64,000 nucleotides of DNA from Lonicera japonica (GCA_021464415.1 CM038467.1:52247309-52311308); one strand, 5' to 3'. Shown: positions 46,000-58,014, counted from the first letter of the stretch. The notes: generated by a model not told the origin, from the letters alone. Numbers and translations are program-made.

Positions 46000-47916
46000 A
46001 GTATGGCAGGTATGTATAGTAGTTTTGTTATTTTCTTTCTTTTCGTAGTTATTTTCTTTCTTTCTTTTTCGTAATTTTAGATTTTTGTAGAATATCTATG
46101 TGCTAACATACAGCTTTCGCTTAGCCAAGCTGCAGTGAGGTATACCATTTTCTCCCTTATATTTTATTACATGTCCTTACATCCATGCTGTAATGCTTAG
46201 TTGTTTACATTGAGGACAATGTAGGATTTTAGTTGGGGGAAGGGAGACCTTAGGTCATTTTTTTTTCAAAAAGCATGCATGTTAATACATTAGTTAGGAT
46301 TTCCCTGCTTTCCCTTTAAAAAAAATATTAAAATTTTTCAAAAAATATATATATATATAAGAGATTGCAAGCCTAAGTCGCCTGATGGTATCTTTCTTGT
46401 TCCCTTTCATTAGGCGACGACGCATTCATGATTAGACTCAGCATGCTTGGAAGCGTCAGATAATCTTGAAAATGTTTATTCTTATTATGTTTGAAAAGTT
46501 ATATGCCGATTTGAATTTACTTGTTCATGTTTATTGACAAGATTGATATACCATGACTAGGAAATGCCTTGTTCACAATGAGTGGATACTATATAGCCTT
46601 GTGAGGAGTTGAGCCTTTCTTCCTTATTTGAGAGCTATTAGTTAAAAATTCTGATTCTCTTGAAAGCGTTTATTAAATTGTCCGAGTCTTTCTACTATCA
46701 CTCTTATTCAGTTTAGAGAGGTTCGTCCATGAGATTGCTACTGCCTTATTGTTGGAACCTAGAACTGGCATTAGGGAATGACATAGGCCATCTTTCATTA
46801 GCCTATATAGCCTTGGCCTACCCGTTATGTTTTATCCTTAGTAGCCAATTTTGAAGCTTGAAGCGTGATTCGTATTGATTTACCAAATGAATAACCGAGC
46901 CCAAATTCCATAACTTACCTACCTTTTTGGCTCATTAGCAGTATGGCTCAAAATTAAAGACCTGGATTGTATTGAAATGAAAAAAAAAAAAAGAATATCT
47001 TACTTTGAGAAAAAAAAAGTATGGAGAGAAAAAAGGTAATAAAAAAAATAGATATCAAAAGAATGCCTTAAAAATATAATGCAGACAGTAAAATTTGGGT
47101 ATGTGTTTGATATAGAGGTTCATTTATATACCTCTCGAGTTAACTGAGCCAATGAGTCTTTTGATCCCTTATTTGACCCGTTCATTTCATAACCACTACC
47201 CTTAACCCCATTATAACCTAGCAAAGTCCTAATTGATCCCTAAAGGTTTAGTTTGTGGTTTAAGCAATAAAAAGGCAAATATAGCAATCTCGCTTCTTTA
47301 ATAACTGAATCTTAGTTTAAAAGACTCTCATTCTTTCATTTTGGCGTATTTCAAAGAAAACATACGCGAGGCATTTGAATTTGCTTACGAACAATCCTTA
47401 GCCCGTATGTGGAGTGCTACACCTATTTCTAGTGATTTATTTGTAGAGTGTATGCCTAGTGAGAATTGAGTTGAGGCTTAATGATGAACAAGAGCTTTAT
47501 CCCATGATTAACATTGACATTGACAAGTTAATATAATTGTCTAAGTATGAACACTTAAATTCACTTATGTATGCATCTTTTCAATTGTTATCAAGACTTG
47601 CACTTTTCCTGAATATCTTTTGCTAATATATTGCATGAGTCTTGTTGAGTTCTTGCTGAGCTATTTTTGAAAGGACAAACTTTTTGGATACTTTGGCTTG
47701 ATTTGTCTTGCAATCATGAATTTTGTGGGTAGATTCACTGCAAACCCTCACGAGACAAAACTCGTCTTACTAGGGGTGACCTAGAGGTTTAAAAGCTTAT
47801 TGAATACGCTTAATGCAACTGTTTAAGATTAGGATTGTATTTTTGGTCTTTCTTTTTCATTTTTTTTAGTTGGCTTGTAATAAAGATCACTTCATTGCTA
47901 GAGACTAGCAATACGT
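46000..47916 (+). other. Post-pol untranslated region of the second Athila-like element
   Basis: No coding features. TTGGGGGAAGGGAGA at about 46233-46247 is a second polypurine-like word 1.7 kb before the true tract, paralleling the first element. A-rich runs lie near 46980-47050. Confidence 0.5.
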
Positions 47917-47928
47917 TAGTTGGGGATG
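47917..47928 (+). other. Polypurine tract of the second Athila-like element
   Basis: TAGTTGGGGATG directly precedes TGATTAAGCC. The preceding GACTAGCAA word is shared with the first element. Confidence 0.7.
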
Positions 47929-48543
47929 TGATTAAGCCAAAATATTGCATTTTTATATGTATTTAGGTGGCTTAATATGCATGAATTTGATTTAATTATC
48001 CTAAATTGTTAAGAATTGAGATTTAATCATGAAATAGGATAGTATGTTTGTTTCTAGTGCATTATAATCTTTTTACAAGTGAAAAATGAACAAGAACGAA
48101 TCTAGAAGCAAATTCCACCAAAGTTAGTCATTACCAGTCAAATTCAAAGCTGAATTAAGTTCAAGAAGTGAACTAAAAGCAAATTCCAAGCTCAAGCATG
48201 AAGGAAGTTGATGGAAGAGAATAAGAGAAGCCAATAGAGCAGTCTCAAGCAAAAAAGAGTCATTTGAATCAAACCGAGAAATTTTTGAATGAAGAAGAGA
48301 TTCACTGCGCGCATTGCCTCTGTTCCGGTAATTTATGGCATTTATCCGTGCAGAATTTGAAGAAAACTCCAGAAATATAAGTTGTAGAGCTCTGAGTTAT
48401 CTACGCGTAGGCGAAAACCTTGCATCAATCGGAGTTTGGAGTACAAAGTTATGGCAGAAATACGATCAGTGCACCAGTGGATAGAGTTTGAGCGCGAAAG
48501 AATACCTAAATTTATGATGCAGATATTTATTGAATGGGGTCCT

Positions 48544-48600
48544 TAGCCTAGATGACAAGTGACCAGCTCTCTACTCATGTTTAGTCCAGTGTTCGAATCC
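48544..48600 (+). other. tRNA-like A and B boxes inside an LTR
   Basis: TAGCCTAGATG (48544-48554) fits the A-box pattern TRGYNNANNNG, and GTTCGAATCC (48591-48600) fits the B box. The spacing is close to that of tRNA genes. The flanking bases do not pair into a full tRNA, so it may be a SINE head or a captured tRNA relic. Confidence 0.45.
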
Positions 48601-48771
48601 CACGGCCAACAAGTTTAAGTTTTAATTATTATTTTTAAGCTGACCCGAGAAATTAAGGTGGAAGACTTAGTCTCTCGGGCAAACGACTTGATAGACGACA
48701 AAGCTATTTTTAGCTTTTGAATTATTATCTTTATTATTATTTATTTTATTTTATTAATTAGTTTAATTTTT

Positions 48772-49820
48772 GAATTTTGAAAAAAGAATTAAATGTCGAT
48801 AATATCGTAGGTTTTAGGTTAATTTTGAGTAAGGGAAGAAGAGCCGTCATTCTTATTTTTCTTCGAGTAGAGAAGAACAGTCGTCATTTTTTTTTGAGAA
48901 GAGAAGAACAGTCGTCATTTTATTTTCTTTCATTCTATTTTCTTTGAGTAGGGAAGAACAGTCGTCATTCTTTTCTTTTGAGAAGAGAAGAACAGTCGTC
49001 ATTTTATTTTCTTTCATTCTATTTTCTTTGAGTAGTGAATTTTGAAAAAAGAATTAAATGTCGATAATATCGTAGGTTTTAGGTTAATTTTGAGTAAGGG
49101 AAGAAGAGCTGTCATTCTTATTTTTCTTCGAGTAGAGAAGAACAGTCGTCATTTTTTCTTTTAAGAAGAGAAGAACAATCGTCATTTTATTTTCTTTCAT
49201 TCTATTTTCTTTGAGTAGGGAAGAACAATCGTCATTCTTTTCTTTTGAGAAGAGAAGAACAGTCGTCATTTTATTTTCTTTCATTCTATTTTCTTTGAGT
49301 AGTGAATTTTGAAAAAAGAATTAAATGTCGATAATATCGTAGGTTTTAGGTTAATTCTGAGTAAGGGAAGAAGAGCCGTCATTCTTATTTTTCTTCGAGT
49401 AGAGAAGAACAGTCGTCATTTTTTCTTTTGAGAAGAGAAGAACAATCGTCATTTTATTTTCTTTCATTCTATTTTCTTTGAGTAGGAAGAACAATCGTCA
49501 TTCTTTTCTTTTGAGAAGAGAAGAACAGTCGTCATTTTATTTTCTTTCATTCTATTTTCTTTGAGTAGTGAATTTTGAAAAAAGAATTAAATGTCGATAA
49601 TATCGTAGGTTTTAGGTTAATTCTGAGTAAGGGAAGAAGAGCCGTCATTCTTATTTTTCTTCGAGTAGAGAAGAACAGTCGTCATTTTATTTCATTTCAT
49701 TCTATTTTCTTTGAGTAGGGAAGAACAATCGTCATTCTTTTCTTTTGAGAAGAGAAGAACAATAGTCATTTTATTTTCTTTCATTCTATTTTCTTTGAGT
49801 AGGGAAGAACAGTCGTCATT
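48772..49820 (+). repeat. Minisatellite with 266-bp higher-order period, four copies
   Basis: The unit start GAATTTTGAAAAAAGAATTA falls at 48772, 49037, 49304 and 49570. Each unit holds five copies of AGAAGAACAGTCGTCATT or a close variant, 20 in all, separated by T-rich spacers (TTTTCTTTCATTCTATTTTC). The long minus-strand frame at 49084-49284 is a by-product of this repeat. Confidence 0.95.
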
Positions 49821-51555
49821 CTTGTTCTTCAATAATTCCAAATTCCCTTGCTATCAGAGAGATATTTTCATTTGATTTATGGCTTGTATTGAAGAAGCAA
49901 CAACGTATAACTCTATTTCAATTTGAGTTTGAGCGAGTCCCATTACAGTTCTTCAATAACTGCGTAACTGTAAGTTTTCTTTTATTTCAATTTTATTTTT
50001 AATTTATTTCAATTAATGCTCATTAATACTTAGATTGTTAGTTAATTATGTGTTTGAATGTGATTGATGATTGAAATCCATGCATGATTTATAATTTTTA
50101 TTAGATTTTTTTTGTAAAATTCCGCGTAGAACCCTAAAAATATGTGTTTTTTTATTTTAATCATAATTTGCTCGTTTCTTGGCCGATTTTGATGATCCAC
50201 CTATCAAAACGACCGCGATCAAATTTTCTAAAAAACTCTACTGTTTTGGGGATCTAAATTCAGAAATTTCCTGAGGACAGTAGGCGATTTTCGTGACTGC
50301 AGTGTGCTATTTTTTCGAAATTTATTTAAACTATTTTTATTTATTTATTAATCGTTCCTTAGTTTTAATTGCTGTGAAATTTTGCATGCTTATTCAATTA
50401 TATTTCAGAAATAAGTTTGGTTAATTTTTGATTGAATTTATCATGTTTTGCTTAATTTCTATCAATATGCTAACGTAATTTAGTAGTTAGGGGTCCGTAG
50501 CGAAAGCATGACGGATTAGTGTGAGTATATGATTCAATTGTGATTGTTGCTTGAATTTCTCATTGGTTATTGGTCAATTAATAAATCTGGAAAAAAATAG
50601 TAACCTTTCATGCGTTAAAAACATGAATTTTTAAGATTATTTCTCGATTATTCGACAAAAGGAACCGAAAAACCTCAAATTACGAATTTTTGTACTAAAA
50701 CTCTAACAAGGATGAATAGAGGACGGTCCTTATCCTTTATTGAGCTGAGTTAGTTATCCAAGTAATTTGGGAGTTTTGAGCGCTGTTTTGGTGTCATTCC
50801 GGAATTGATACCGAAATAGTGCCAATTTTAGCTTTTAATGACTTTTTAAGAACGGTTTTGACGTATGTCATGCATACGCATAATCAAATCTTAGAAATGA
50901 GTTAAGCTTTCGATATTTACTAAAATTGATTAAATCTAGTTTTTTTTTGTCACGCACTAGCATTACTAAGTGAAAATCAATTTTTGTTAAATAATTTATA
51001 AGTTCCCTTATGAAAACTAAATTTCTATGCAGCTTATATGAGTCTTGTCATGCACTTTTCATGATATACTCGTGAATTTTAGTATTTAATAATTGGTAAG
51101 CTAAGGACATTCATTTTTAATAGGAACTCAGGTCTACAGTCATCTCTTGAATCAGTTGGTCATACTATCTGTAATGTCGTAGCTATACCCCTAACGCTCT
51201 TTTCCCATTTTATTAGACACTTGTTTTAGTTGCTGCTTATTTTATTCTTTCTTTATTTATTTATTTTATTTTTATTTTTATTTATTTATTTATTTTTATT
51301 TATATTTATTTATTTATTTATTTTCTTTTAAGTTTTAAATTTAATTTCTTATTCTATTCTTTCCTATTCTAAAAAAAATTTATTATCTTTTCTTTATTTT
51401 ATTTTTCTTTTCTTCTTTCCCCCTGTTGAAAGTTTAGCTAGAATAATAAGATTACCATCCTTCCTTGTGGTTCGACCTTGAACTTCCAAGTAAATATATT
51501 ATAATTTGACCGCCTGCACTTAGGTGTATTAATTACGCGTTTTTGAGCGTAGTCA

Positions 51556-52893
51556 ATTTGGCAAGTACCCAGGCAGTAAGTAGGGTATCCAGACAAGCCT
51601 GTGTGGTCCTCTGTTGATTGGTCATGGCATTTATGGACTAGGTTAACATTGTATCATCTGATATAGTTGTCATAGGGCTAGGTCTCCAGGGTTGACTGGT
51701 AAAACAAGACTGGGGGGCGGATCCGCAGCATTGTGCCGACCTTCAGTGTTGTTAACCCCTTCTTTGTTAACCCATGTATGATCATTCTAGACATCGAGAG
51801 TGTGATGTGGCGGCATGATGAGAGGCAAATTCGATCGAGTAAGTCTGCTAGTATGATCTCTACCAGCCCAACTGGCTGATGTGTTCAAATCCTGAGAGGA
51901 GTGGATAGATAGGGGAATAAGGATCGCAGAGCATGGCTATATAATTGATACTTTTTAAATAGACTGCATATTTCTCGAAAAATAGTGTGACTCAATGATA
52001 TACAAATTGAAAACCACTTTTTTAGTGTTTAGGCGAAAACAAACCAACAGTAATAACTTGAGAGCCCATTGACAGGTTTAAGGTAGGGATACACATTCTC
52101 GGGGTGCCCTTATAACCTTTTAGAGTTACTTTGGAAAATCAGGAAGTTCTCTCCTCTTAGATTTACTTTTCATGAAAGTGGTGACAGGTAAATTCTCACT
52201 AACGAGCTTTAGTAAAAGATTTCTACGTGCAAGGTTAGCCAGCCATCGGCCGCACTTGACAAATCAAGAATTGGCATGTATGACAAGGCCTTTTGTTTAC
52301 TAATCTCACTAATGATGATCAAGAAAACATGCAAAAATTCACACGTACTAGGCTGGCGCATCCTATATGTGAGCATGGTTTGATGGGTAAGGTTTAGGCT
52401 CCCTCCTATTTGGCTAAGTCTTGTTATATACCCCAAGGGTGATACATGCAAAGAGCTTTCAATATACATCCCAGGTATGTGAGTGTTCTCGTCACTCGAT
52501 ATACCTCGATTGGTACTTGGCCAAGGAGAGTAAAAATAAGAGTTTTCGATTTATGTTGACCCAGACGAGCTAACACTCTACTCAATAAGCAGTATTTGGG
52601 TGTTGAAAAGGGATAATTTCACGCTCGCGATACTGCATGATAACAGTGCGTGCGTGCAAAATAACAATTATAGAGGTGCATTATGATAAGAGCTTTAGGG
52701 TTTATTCGAGCACTATTAAATTTTATTTATGAAAATATTTTCCTCAAACAATTATTACAAACAAAAGGGGAATCAAGGTATCCACCTAAATCACATCTAT
52801 GTTATCCTAAAATTAAGGCCGAAAAGAAAAACATGCAAACAGAAATGATTATCCATGTATATTCTAATCTTGTTTATAGTCTAATCCTTTTAA
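51556..52893 (-). other. 5' internal (leader) region of an Ogre/Tat-like element
   Basis: On the minus strand this lies downstream of an LTR end and a tRNA-Arg primer site, so by position it is the leader/first part of the element. No gag domain is found. The 86-codon minus frame at 52209-52469 has no recognisable motif. Confidence 0.45.
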
Positions 52894-52895
52894 GG

Positions 52896-52913
52896 TCCCC
52901 AGCAGAGTCGCCA
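52896..52913 (-). other. Primer-binding site for tRNA-Arg
   Basis: The minus strand reads TGGCGACTCTGCTGGGGA. It differs at one base from the complement of plant tRNA-Arg 3' ends (TGGCGACTCCGCTGGGGA), the primer used by Ogre-type elements. It sits one base from the LTR end TTCTCACA. Confidence 0.85.
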
Positions 52914-52914
52914 C

Positions 52915-53850
52915 TGTGAGAACCCGCGCTTTCGTCGCCAGCCCCCTAGGCGGTGATTCCTCAGGTTTTCCCCGATCGTTTGGAAAACGGTTCGTTTTAT
53001 TATAGGAAAAGAATAGTGATGGTTTGTAAAGAAAATCAGAGTTTTCAGTTTGGTTTACTAAACAAACAAAAATACATGTTGAAAATTAACATTTATGGAT
53101 TAAACTACCTCTTAAACACAACTAATGTGAAACTAGTTGATTCAAATTTTCAGGGATTAAGTTATGAATAGAGAAGGTGTTAGGCACCAAATTTGCCATT
53201 TCTGTCTCTAAGTAGAATATGCGTATACTTATAATTGATTATTCACATATTTATTGATGTTATCGTATATTCGCCCATAATTTTGGAAAATCGGGATTTG
53301 GGTTGGGGAGGGAAAACATGTGCTTCATAATTTGCCCTTTAATTTTTAAAAATTAGTGTGTGTGATTTAAAAAATGATTGATAATGATATATAAAAAAAT
53401 AGGTGTTTTCAATAAAAATTAGGGCTTCTCGGAACCCGATTCAGTTTGGAATCGGATATCCGGTGATCCTGAGATTCGTTCATCAGTAGTGTACCACAGT
53501 TGAATAACTTAAACCGGTATTGACGAATCTAATACTCTCATATTGGATACATAGGTTAGCATTGCGATTTATAGATTAAACCGGGTATAAACGCTTGATG
53601 ATTCCTTTGTGGATCGAGACTAATAAAATCGACATTTTATAAAATTAACTGATAAAAATTTGTTTAAAATTTATTACAACTCGTTCCACGCCTTTTGTTT
53701 TGAAAACGAGGTTTAAATATGAAATTTGAACTGATTTTAAGATATGATAAACATCAATTTTTGCATGCAATTGATGAATTATAACTAATAAAATAAAGGC
53801 TTTTCGAAAAAATTTGATTGCACGTCTCCCTCCCACAACTAAAATCCAAC
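52915..53850 (-). mobile_element. Truncated LTR of the TGTGAACACC family, minus orientation
   Basis: From the primer site outward the minus strand matches the U5/R part of the LTRs at 15267 and 54362 (for example the segment with GTGCCTAACACCTTCT and the GCGGGTTCTCACA end). The TGTGAACACC start is absent, so the U3 side is lost. The outer limit near 53850 is approximate. It ties that LTR family to a tRNA-Arg primer, that is, Ogre/Tat. Confidence 0.65.
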
Positions 53851-54361
53851 ATTATTCCTAATGTTACGAAACAAGTGTAAAAGAGTGGATGTAAGAGACT
53901 TAAATAAATGAATAAAATGGATGATATACCTAAATGTGGCCTAAGCATAGCGAACACCTGCATGTTTGTAACAAATAATATATGAAGACTAAAAGAAAAA
54001 CCAAAACAAAATAAAATAAAAACGAATTCTTAAATTACTTACCTTGCTTAACTAGTGTACCGCATGATAGCTTCTTTTGACAAGCTGACTGCTTGAAAAT
54101 AAAGTGAGGGATCAACTTACATGGTTTTATTCCTCAAAAGCTGCTACAAAACTGATAACTACGTAAAAATGGTTCATCATAAAATATTATCAGTACAATT
54201 CATAGCCAAAGAAAAATCAAAACTTACCTCCCCTTCCAGCTTCTTCCCCCAACTAAGTCTCTACTTAGTGTCAAAGATTAACAATCTAAAGACTTGGGGA
54301 TTAACCCACAGAAATATAATAAGCACGGTAAATTAAGAAGCTTAAGTGCATATAAGAGAAC
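53851..54361. other. Unassigned DNA between LTRs
   Basis: No gene is recognised. The 71-codon frame at 54121-54336 has no domain features. Confidence 0.35.
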
Positions 54362-55015
54362 TGTGAACACCTCATTTTGTGACCCTTACAATAATCTACT
54401 TTCCAGAGAAAACGAGCACACACACATGCACCAGTATTCATTCATGCATACATAATCTTCATACATGATACATGTTGAAAAGTGAAGCAAAAGGATTCTT
54501 GGATAAAAAGTTAAAATGATAACCGAAAGCTTTCAGAAATCGAAAACCGTCAATCTCATGAGATTTTTTAATGGAAGCCTTCACAGATTTTAATCATCTT
54601 TAAACTTGGAGGGTTATTATACATTATACATTTTTATCAAGATCAACATACTCAAAAATTAGTTCGATCTGACGGTAGAACTCCAGAAATTGATCAAACT
54701 GTGAGTTTGCTTTGGTCAATCCAGTAGGGATCTTTCCGAACTGGAATTGAGCTTAAATTTGTTTAGTAGGTTATTTTTATCATAAGGAATAACATATAAA
54801 AAATTAGATCAATCTGATGCTTCATTTGGCCGAAAAACACAAAAACCATAATATGAAACAAACGAATGAATAGTAATGTCATGTGAGCAACACTATTCAT
54901 CAAAATGTCCACACGATTCCAACAGTGTGTCGTGTGGATAACACTATTCATCACAGTGTCCACACAATAGTATTGTTAATTTCCATGTGGACATTCCCCT
55001 ACGGTCGTTTTCAGC

Positions 55016-55024
55016 TATAAATAG
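55016..55024 (+). promoter_or_regulatory. TATA box of the 54362 LTR
   Basis: TATAAATAG, same context as in the related LTRs at 15267 and 39070. Confidence 0.65.
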
Positions 55025-55124
55025 ACATGCATTATCTTATTTGATCACCAGTCAGCTCTGGAATTTTGGGAATAGTGCCATAAAATAATATTCCTCTGTT
55101 TTTTAGGCTCTCAAGTATTTTTTA

Positions 55125-55467
55125 GGGTGATTTTGACTTTGAGTGCCATTTTTTCTTGCATATTAGACGTTGGATGCCAAAGTTTTGCATAATAGGTGTT
55201 TAGGTGCCATTTCCGTTACTCAACATGGTCAACCGTTAGTTCCGTTAATTTTTTACCCAATTTACCTATTTTACCCCTTGAAAAAGACAAAAACTACCAT
55301 ACCCCTATTGCTTAGGGGTAAAATGGTCAAAAATTAACGGAGCTAACAGTTGACCACGTTGACTAACGGTTTCCGTCCAAAATGGCACCCAAACACCTAT
55401 TATGCAAAACTTTGGCACCCAACGTCTGGTATGCAAGAACAAACGGCACCCAAAGTCAAAATCACCC
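55125..55467. mobile_element. Mutator-type MITE (MULE-MITE), 9-bp TSD
   Basis: 343 bp with terminal inverted repeats of about 90 bp beginning GGGTGATTTTGAC and ending GTCAAAATCACCC. Flanked by TATTTTTTA on both sides (55116-55124 and 55468-55476). A 9-bp duplication is diagnostic of Mutator-like transposition. Non-coding. Inserted just downstream of the TATA box of the host LTR. Confidence 0.9.
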
Positions 55468-56384
55468 TATTTTTTAAATTATTCTAACTTTATTTATTTA
55501 TTCGTCTTTGATTTCTTCGATTATAATCGATTATGTGCATGATTAAATTGTTATTATCTCAAAATCGATCAAAAAGCCATATTTTAAATCCGTTTTCAAA
55601 ATCTAAGGCGTGGAACAAGCTATACCTATTTTAAAATATATATATATATATGTTAATTCCGTAAAATTCTAATTTTATTAGTCTTATTTTATGAAGAAAT
55701 TGTGAAGCATCTATATCCTGTTGAATCTATAAATCGCGGTTTACATGTATATACTCACACAAGAGTTTAGATTCATCAATGTTGGTATAAATCATTAAAT
55801 TGTTGTACACTATTGATGAAGGAATCTTGAGGAGTATTGAACATCCGATTCAAATTGAATTAGCTTCCAAAAATCCTTAAGCTTTACTAGAAACACTTTT
55901 TTTTTTCCTATCATTATCAGAATCACTTTTTCAAATCACACACTGGTTTCTAAAATCAAATGGGTGAAATACGAAGCACACACTTTTTATCCCCACCCCA
56001 AAATCTTGTTTTCTAAATCTATGAATTGATATGCAATAATATCAATAAGCAAGCGAATCTTCGATTATAAATCCACGCATATTCTACTTTGAGACCAAAA
56101 TGCCGAATTGGGTGCCTAACACCTTCTCGATTCATATTTTAATATCTAAATCTCCGAATCAATTGGTTTCACATTAATTGTATTTAAGAGGTCATTTAAT
56201 ACACAAATGTTCCTCTTTCACTCACACTTTTGTTTGTTTAGTAAAAAAAACTGGCGACTTTTATTCTTTTCATAAATTTTTCATACTTTCTCAAATTAAA
56301 AGAACCATTTTTCAAATAAACAAAAAATTGGAGGAATTGCCACCCACAGGGATCGGTGTCAAAAATGCGAGTTCTTACGAGAAC

Positions 56385-56632
56385 ATTGTGCTTCCCTAGA
56401 CTTAAGTCTAATGCTAGATCAGAATAAGTGAGAGAGATAACAACATTGTGGTTTTGAAGTATCGTATCACAATGACTTCTTTTTAATGAATTGGGGTCTA
56501 ACAATCCTGAAGGGGCATACTTTTCGATTGTGATTGAGATGGGCGTAATGGCTGGCTTTGCGGTCGGAAGATCGCAAACATGTGTGGAGGACTAGATCAA
56601 GGTCATCTGAGGTGATGCATATTTTTTGTAAG
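56385..56632. other. Spacer between two solo LTRs
   Basis: No feature recognised. Confidence 0.3.
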
Positions 56633-58009
56633 TGATGCGCCAAGAAATTGGTATAATTTATTATTTTAATTTATAATTTAAAGATCATATAATGTTAGTA
56701 ATATTTATATTTTTAATGTTTTTCCGGTGTTAGAAAATAATTGAAGAAGATTAAGAAAAACAAATAAATTAAAGCTTATGAAGATACCTAAAAGTTCTCA
56801 AAACTTCTGGATGCATAACTTTTTACTGGGAACTCCAAATAATGTGATTCTTGAACTTAATTAAAGAGAATTTCGAGAGTTACAACTTTCTAGTTCAGCA
56901 CTTTTCCAAATTCAACCATCTTAGGGTCCAAAATTGCGACACAAAATTTTGCAATTTAAATAGCGAAAATTCAATTGTATTCAAATAAATGGGCCCAAGC
57001 CCACTCACAAGCAATAAAAATAAAAAGGAAATTCGAGCAATTTATTATGAAACTAAATAAGATGCTAAGCCCATAAAATGCCCAAATATCTATTGACCAA
57101 GGTGTGGATATAAGCCCATTAAGTTAGATCAACCCTAACCCATCATGATTGCAAGGAAACTTTCTTATAAAAGGAGCCAGCAGCCACTACCATGCAACTC
57201 TCTCTCTTTTCTTTATTTTTCTTTTATTTCTTTTTGCTTTATTTAAGACTTTGAAGATTTGAATTTTTATTTACTCTTCAATTTAATTAATGTCAAGTTT
57301 TCTTTTAATCTTATTTGTTATTTAATTTATTCTATTCTAGCATAAATTTATCCTAGGGTTAGGATGGGTATATTTAATTAATTTATTTGCACGTATTCAT
57401 ATCAATTGACTCTACCAATTTAATACTTTAATGTTAAAAACAATTTTTTCTACTGGATGCCTATTTTAATTTATAAAAAATAAAGTTGGATTATTGCTAT
57501 TTTTTGTTGGATTCACCTTATGATTTGTTAAGAGCGAATATAGGGTGTGTTTTGACAGATATAATGAGTGTTTTGATTTTATACTTTAGTTTGGCTATAG
57601 AAGAATTACAATTAGATTTTATTAATTGATTGGATTTTATTGATTTTATTTTATGCGTCTAATAAAGTCAAGAAACCAAATTAGTGCGAGATAAAAGTAG
57701 AGTTTATGCGCATAAATACTTAGGAAGATCATATTAAATATAGACCTAAAACCCTAGTCAATTAATTCATTAATTTTATTATCTTGCTTTGTATTATTTA
57801 ATTTAGTTCCATTAAGTTTGTTTACTTGCTTTACTTTATTTTATTTGTTTAATTATCGTAAACTTTCTTAATTAGATTAGGGATTAGTGAAAGATTAACA
57901 AGATAATTATAAAACATATTATTTGAGTTTTTGTGGGATCGACCTCGCTTATATGCTACACTATAAATTAATTCGTGGGCTTGCAAGTATATTAAAATTT
58001 ATCACAACA
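56633..58009 (+). mobile_element. Solo LTR, 1.38 kb, TSD GTAAG
   Basis: Begins TGATGCGCCAAG, ends TTTATCACAACA, flanked by GTAAG (56628-56632 and 58010-58014). The end block GTGGGATCGACCTCG..GGGCTTGCAAGTATATT is typical of a common plant gypsy LTR family. TATA box TATAAAAGG at 57176. No palindrome cluster is seen upstream of this TATA box. Confidence 0.88.
57176..57184 (+). promoter_or_regulatory. TATA box of the 56633 LTR
   Basis: TATAAAAGG in the expected place, about 55% into the LTR. Confidence 0.6.
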
Positions 58010-58014
58010 GTAAG

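Larger units (their letters stand above)
47929..51555 (+). mobile_element. 3' LTR of the second Athila-like element, 3.6 kb
   Basis: Begins TGATTAAGCC right after a polypurine tract and ends GAGCGTAGTCA, with the family end block (CCTTGTGGTTCGACCTTG..TTGACCGCCTGCACTTAGG). Related in parts to the solo LTR at 7699. Contains a tRNA-like Pol III box pair (48544-48600) and a 266-bp-period minisatellite (48772-49820). The right flank is leader-like sequence of a minus-strand element, so the element was nested there. Its own 5' half is missing. Confidence 0.82.
54362..56379 (+). mobile_element. Solo LTR, TGTGAACACC family, TSD AGAAC, with a nested MITE
   Basis: Begins TGTGAACACCTCATTTTG and ends GCGAGTTCTTACG (family consensus ..CACA), flanked by AGAAC (54357-54361 and 56380-56384). 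Length without the MITE is about 1.67 kb. TATA box TATAAATAG lies at 55016-55024. Upstream are doubled ACACTATTCATC..GTCCACAC words and an inverted pair TCCACACGA/TCGTGTGGA. Confidence 0.88.

Noticed and set aside
49084..49284. 66-codon repetitive Lys/Asn/Ser-rich frame
   Set aside because: By-product of the minisatellite period; not conserved between units.
48772..49820. CRISPR-like spaced repeat
   Set aside because: Spacers repeat along with the units, and the context is a plant LTR.
51556..51575. Primer-site reading of ATTTGGCAAG after the 47929 LTR
   Set aside because: Only TTTGGC matches. The LTR follows a polypurine tract, so it is the 3' LTR and this is flank.
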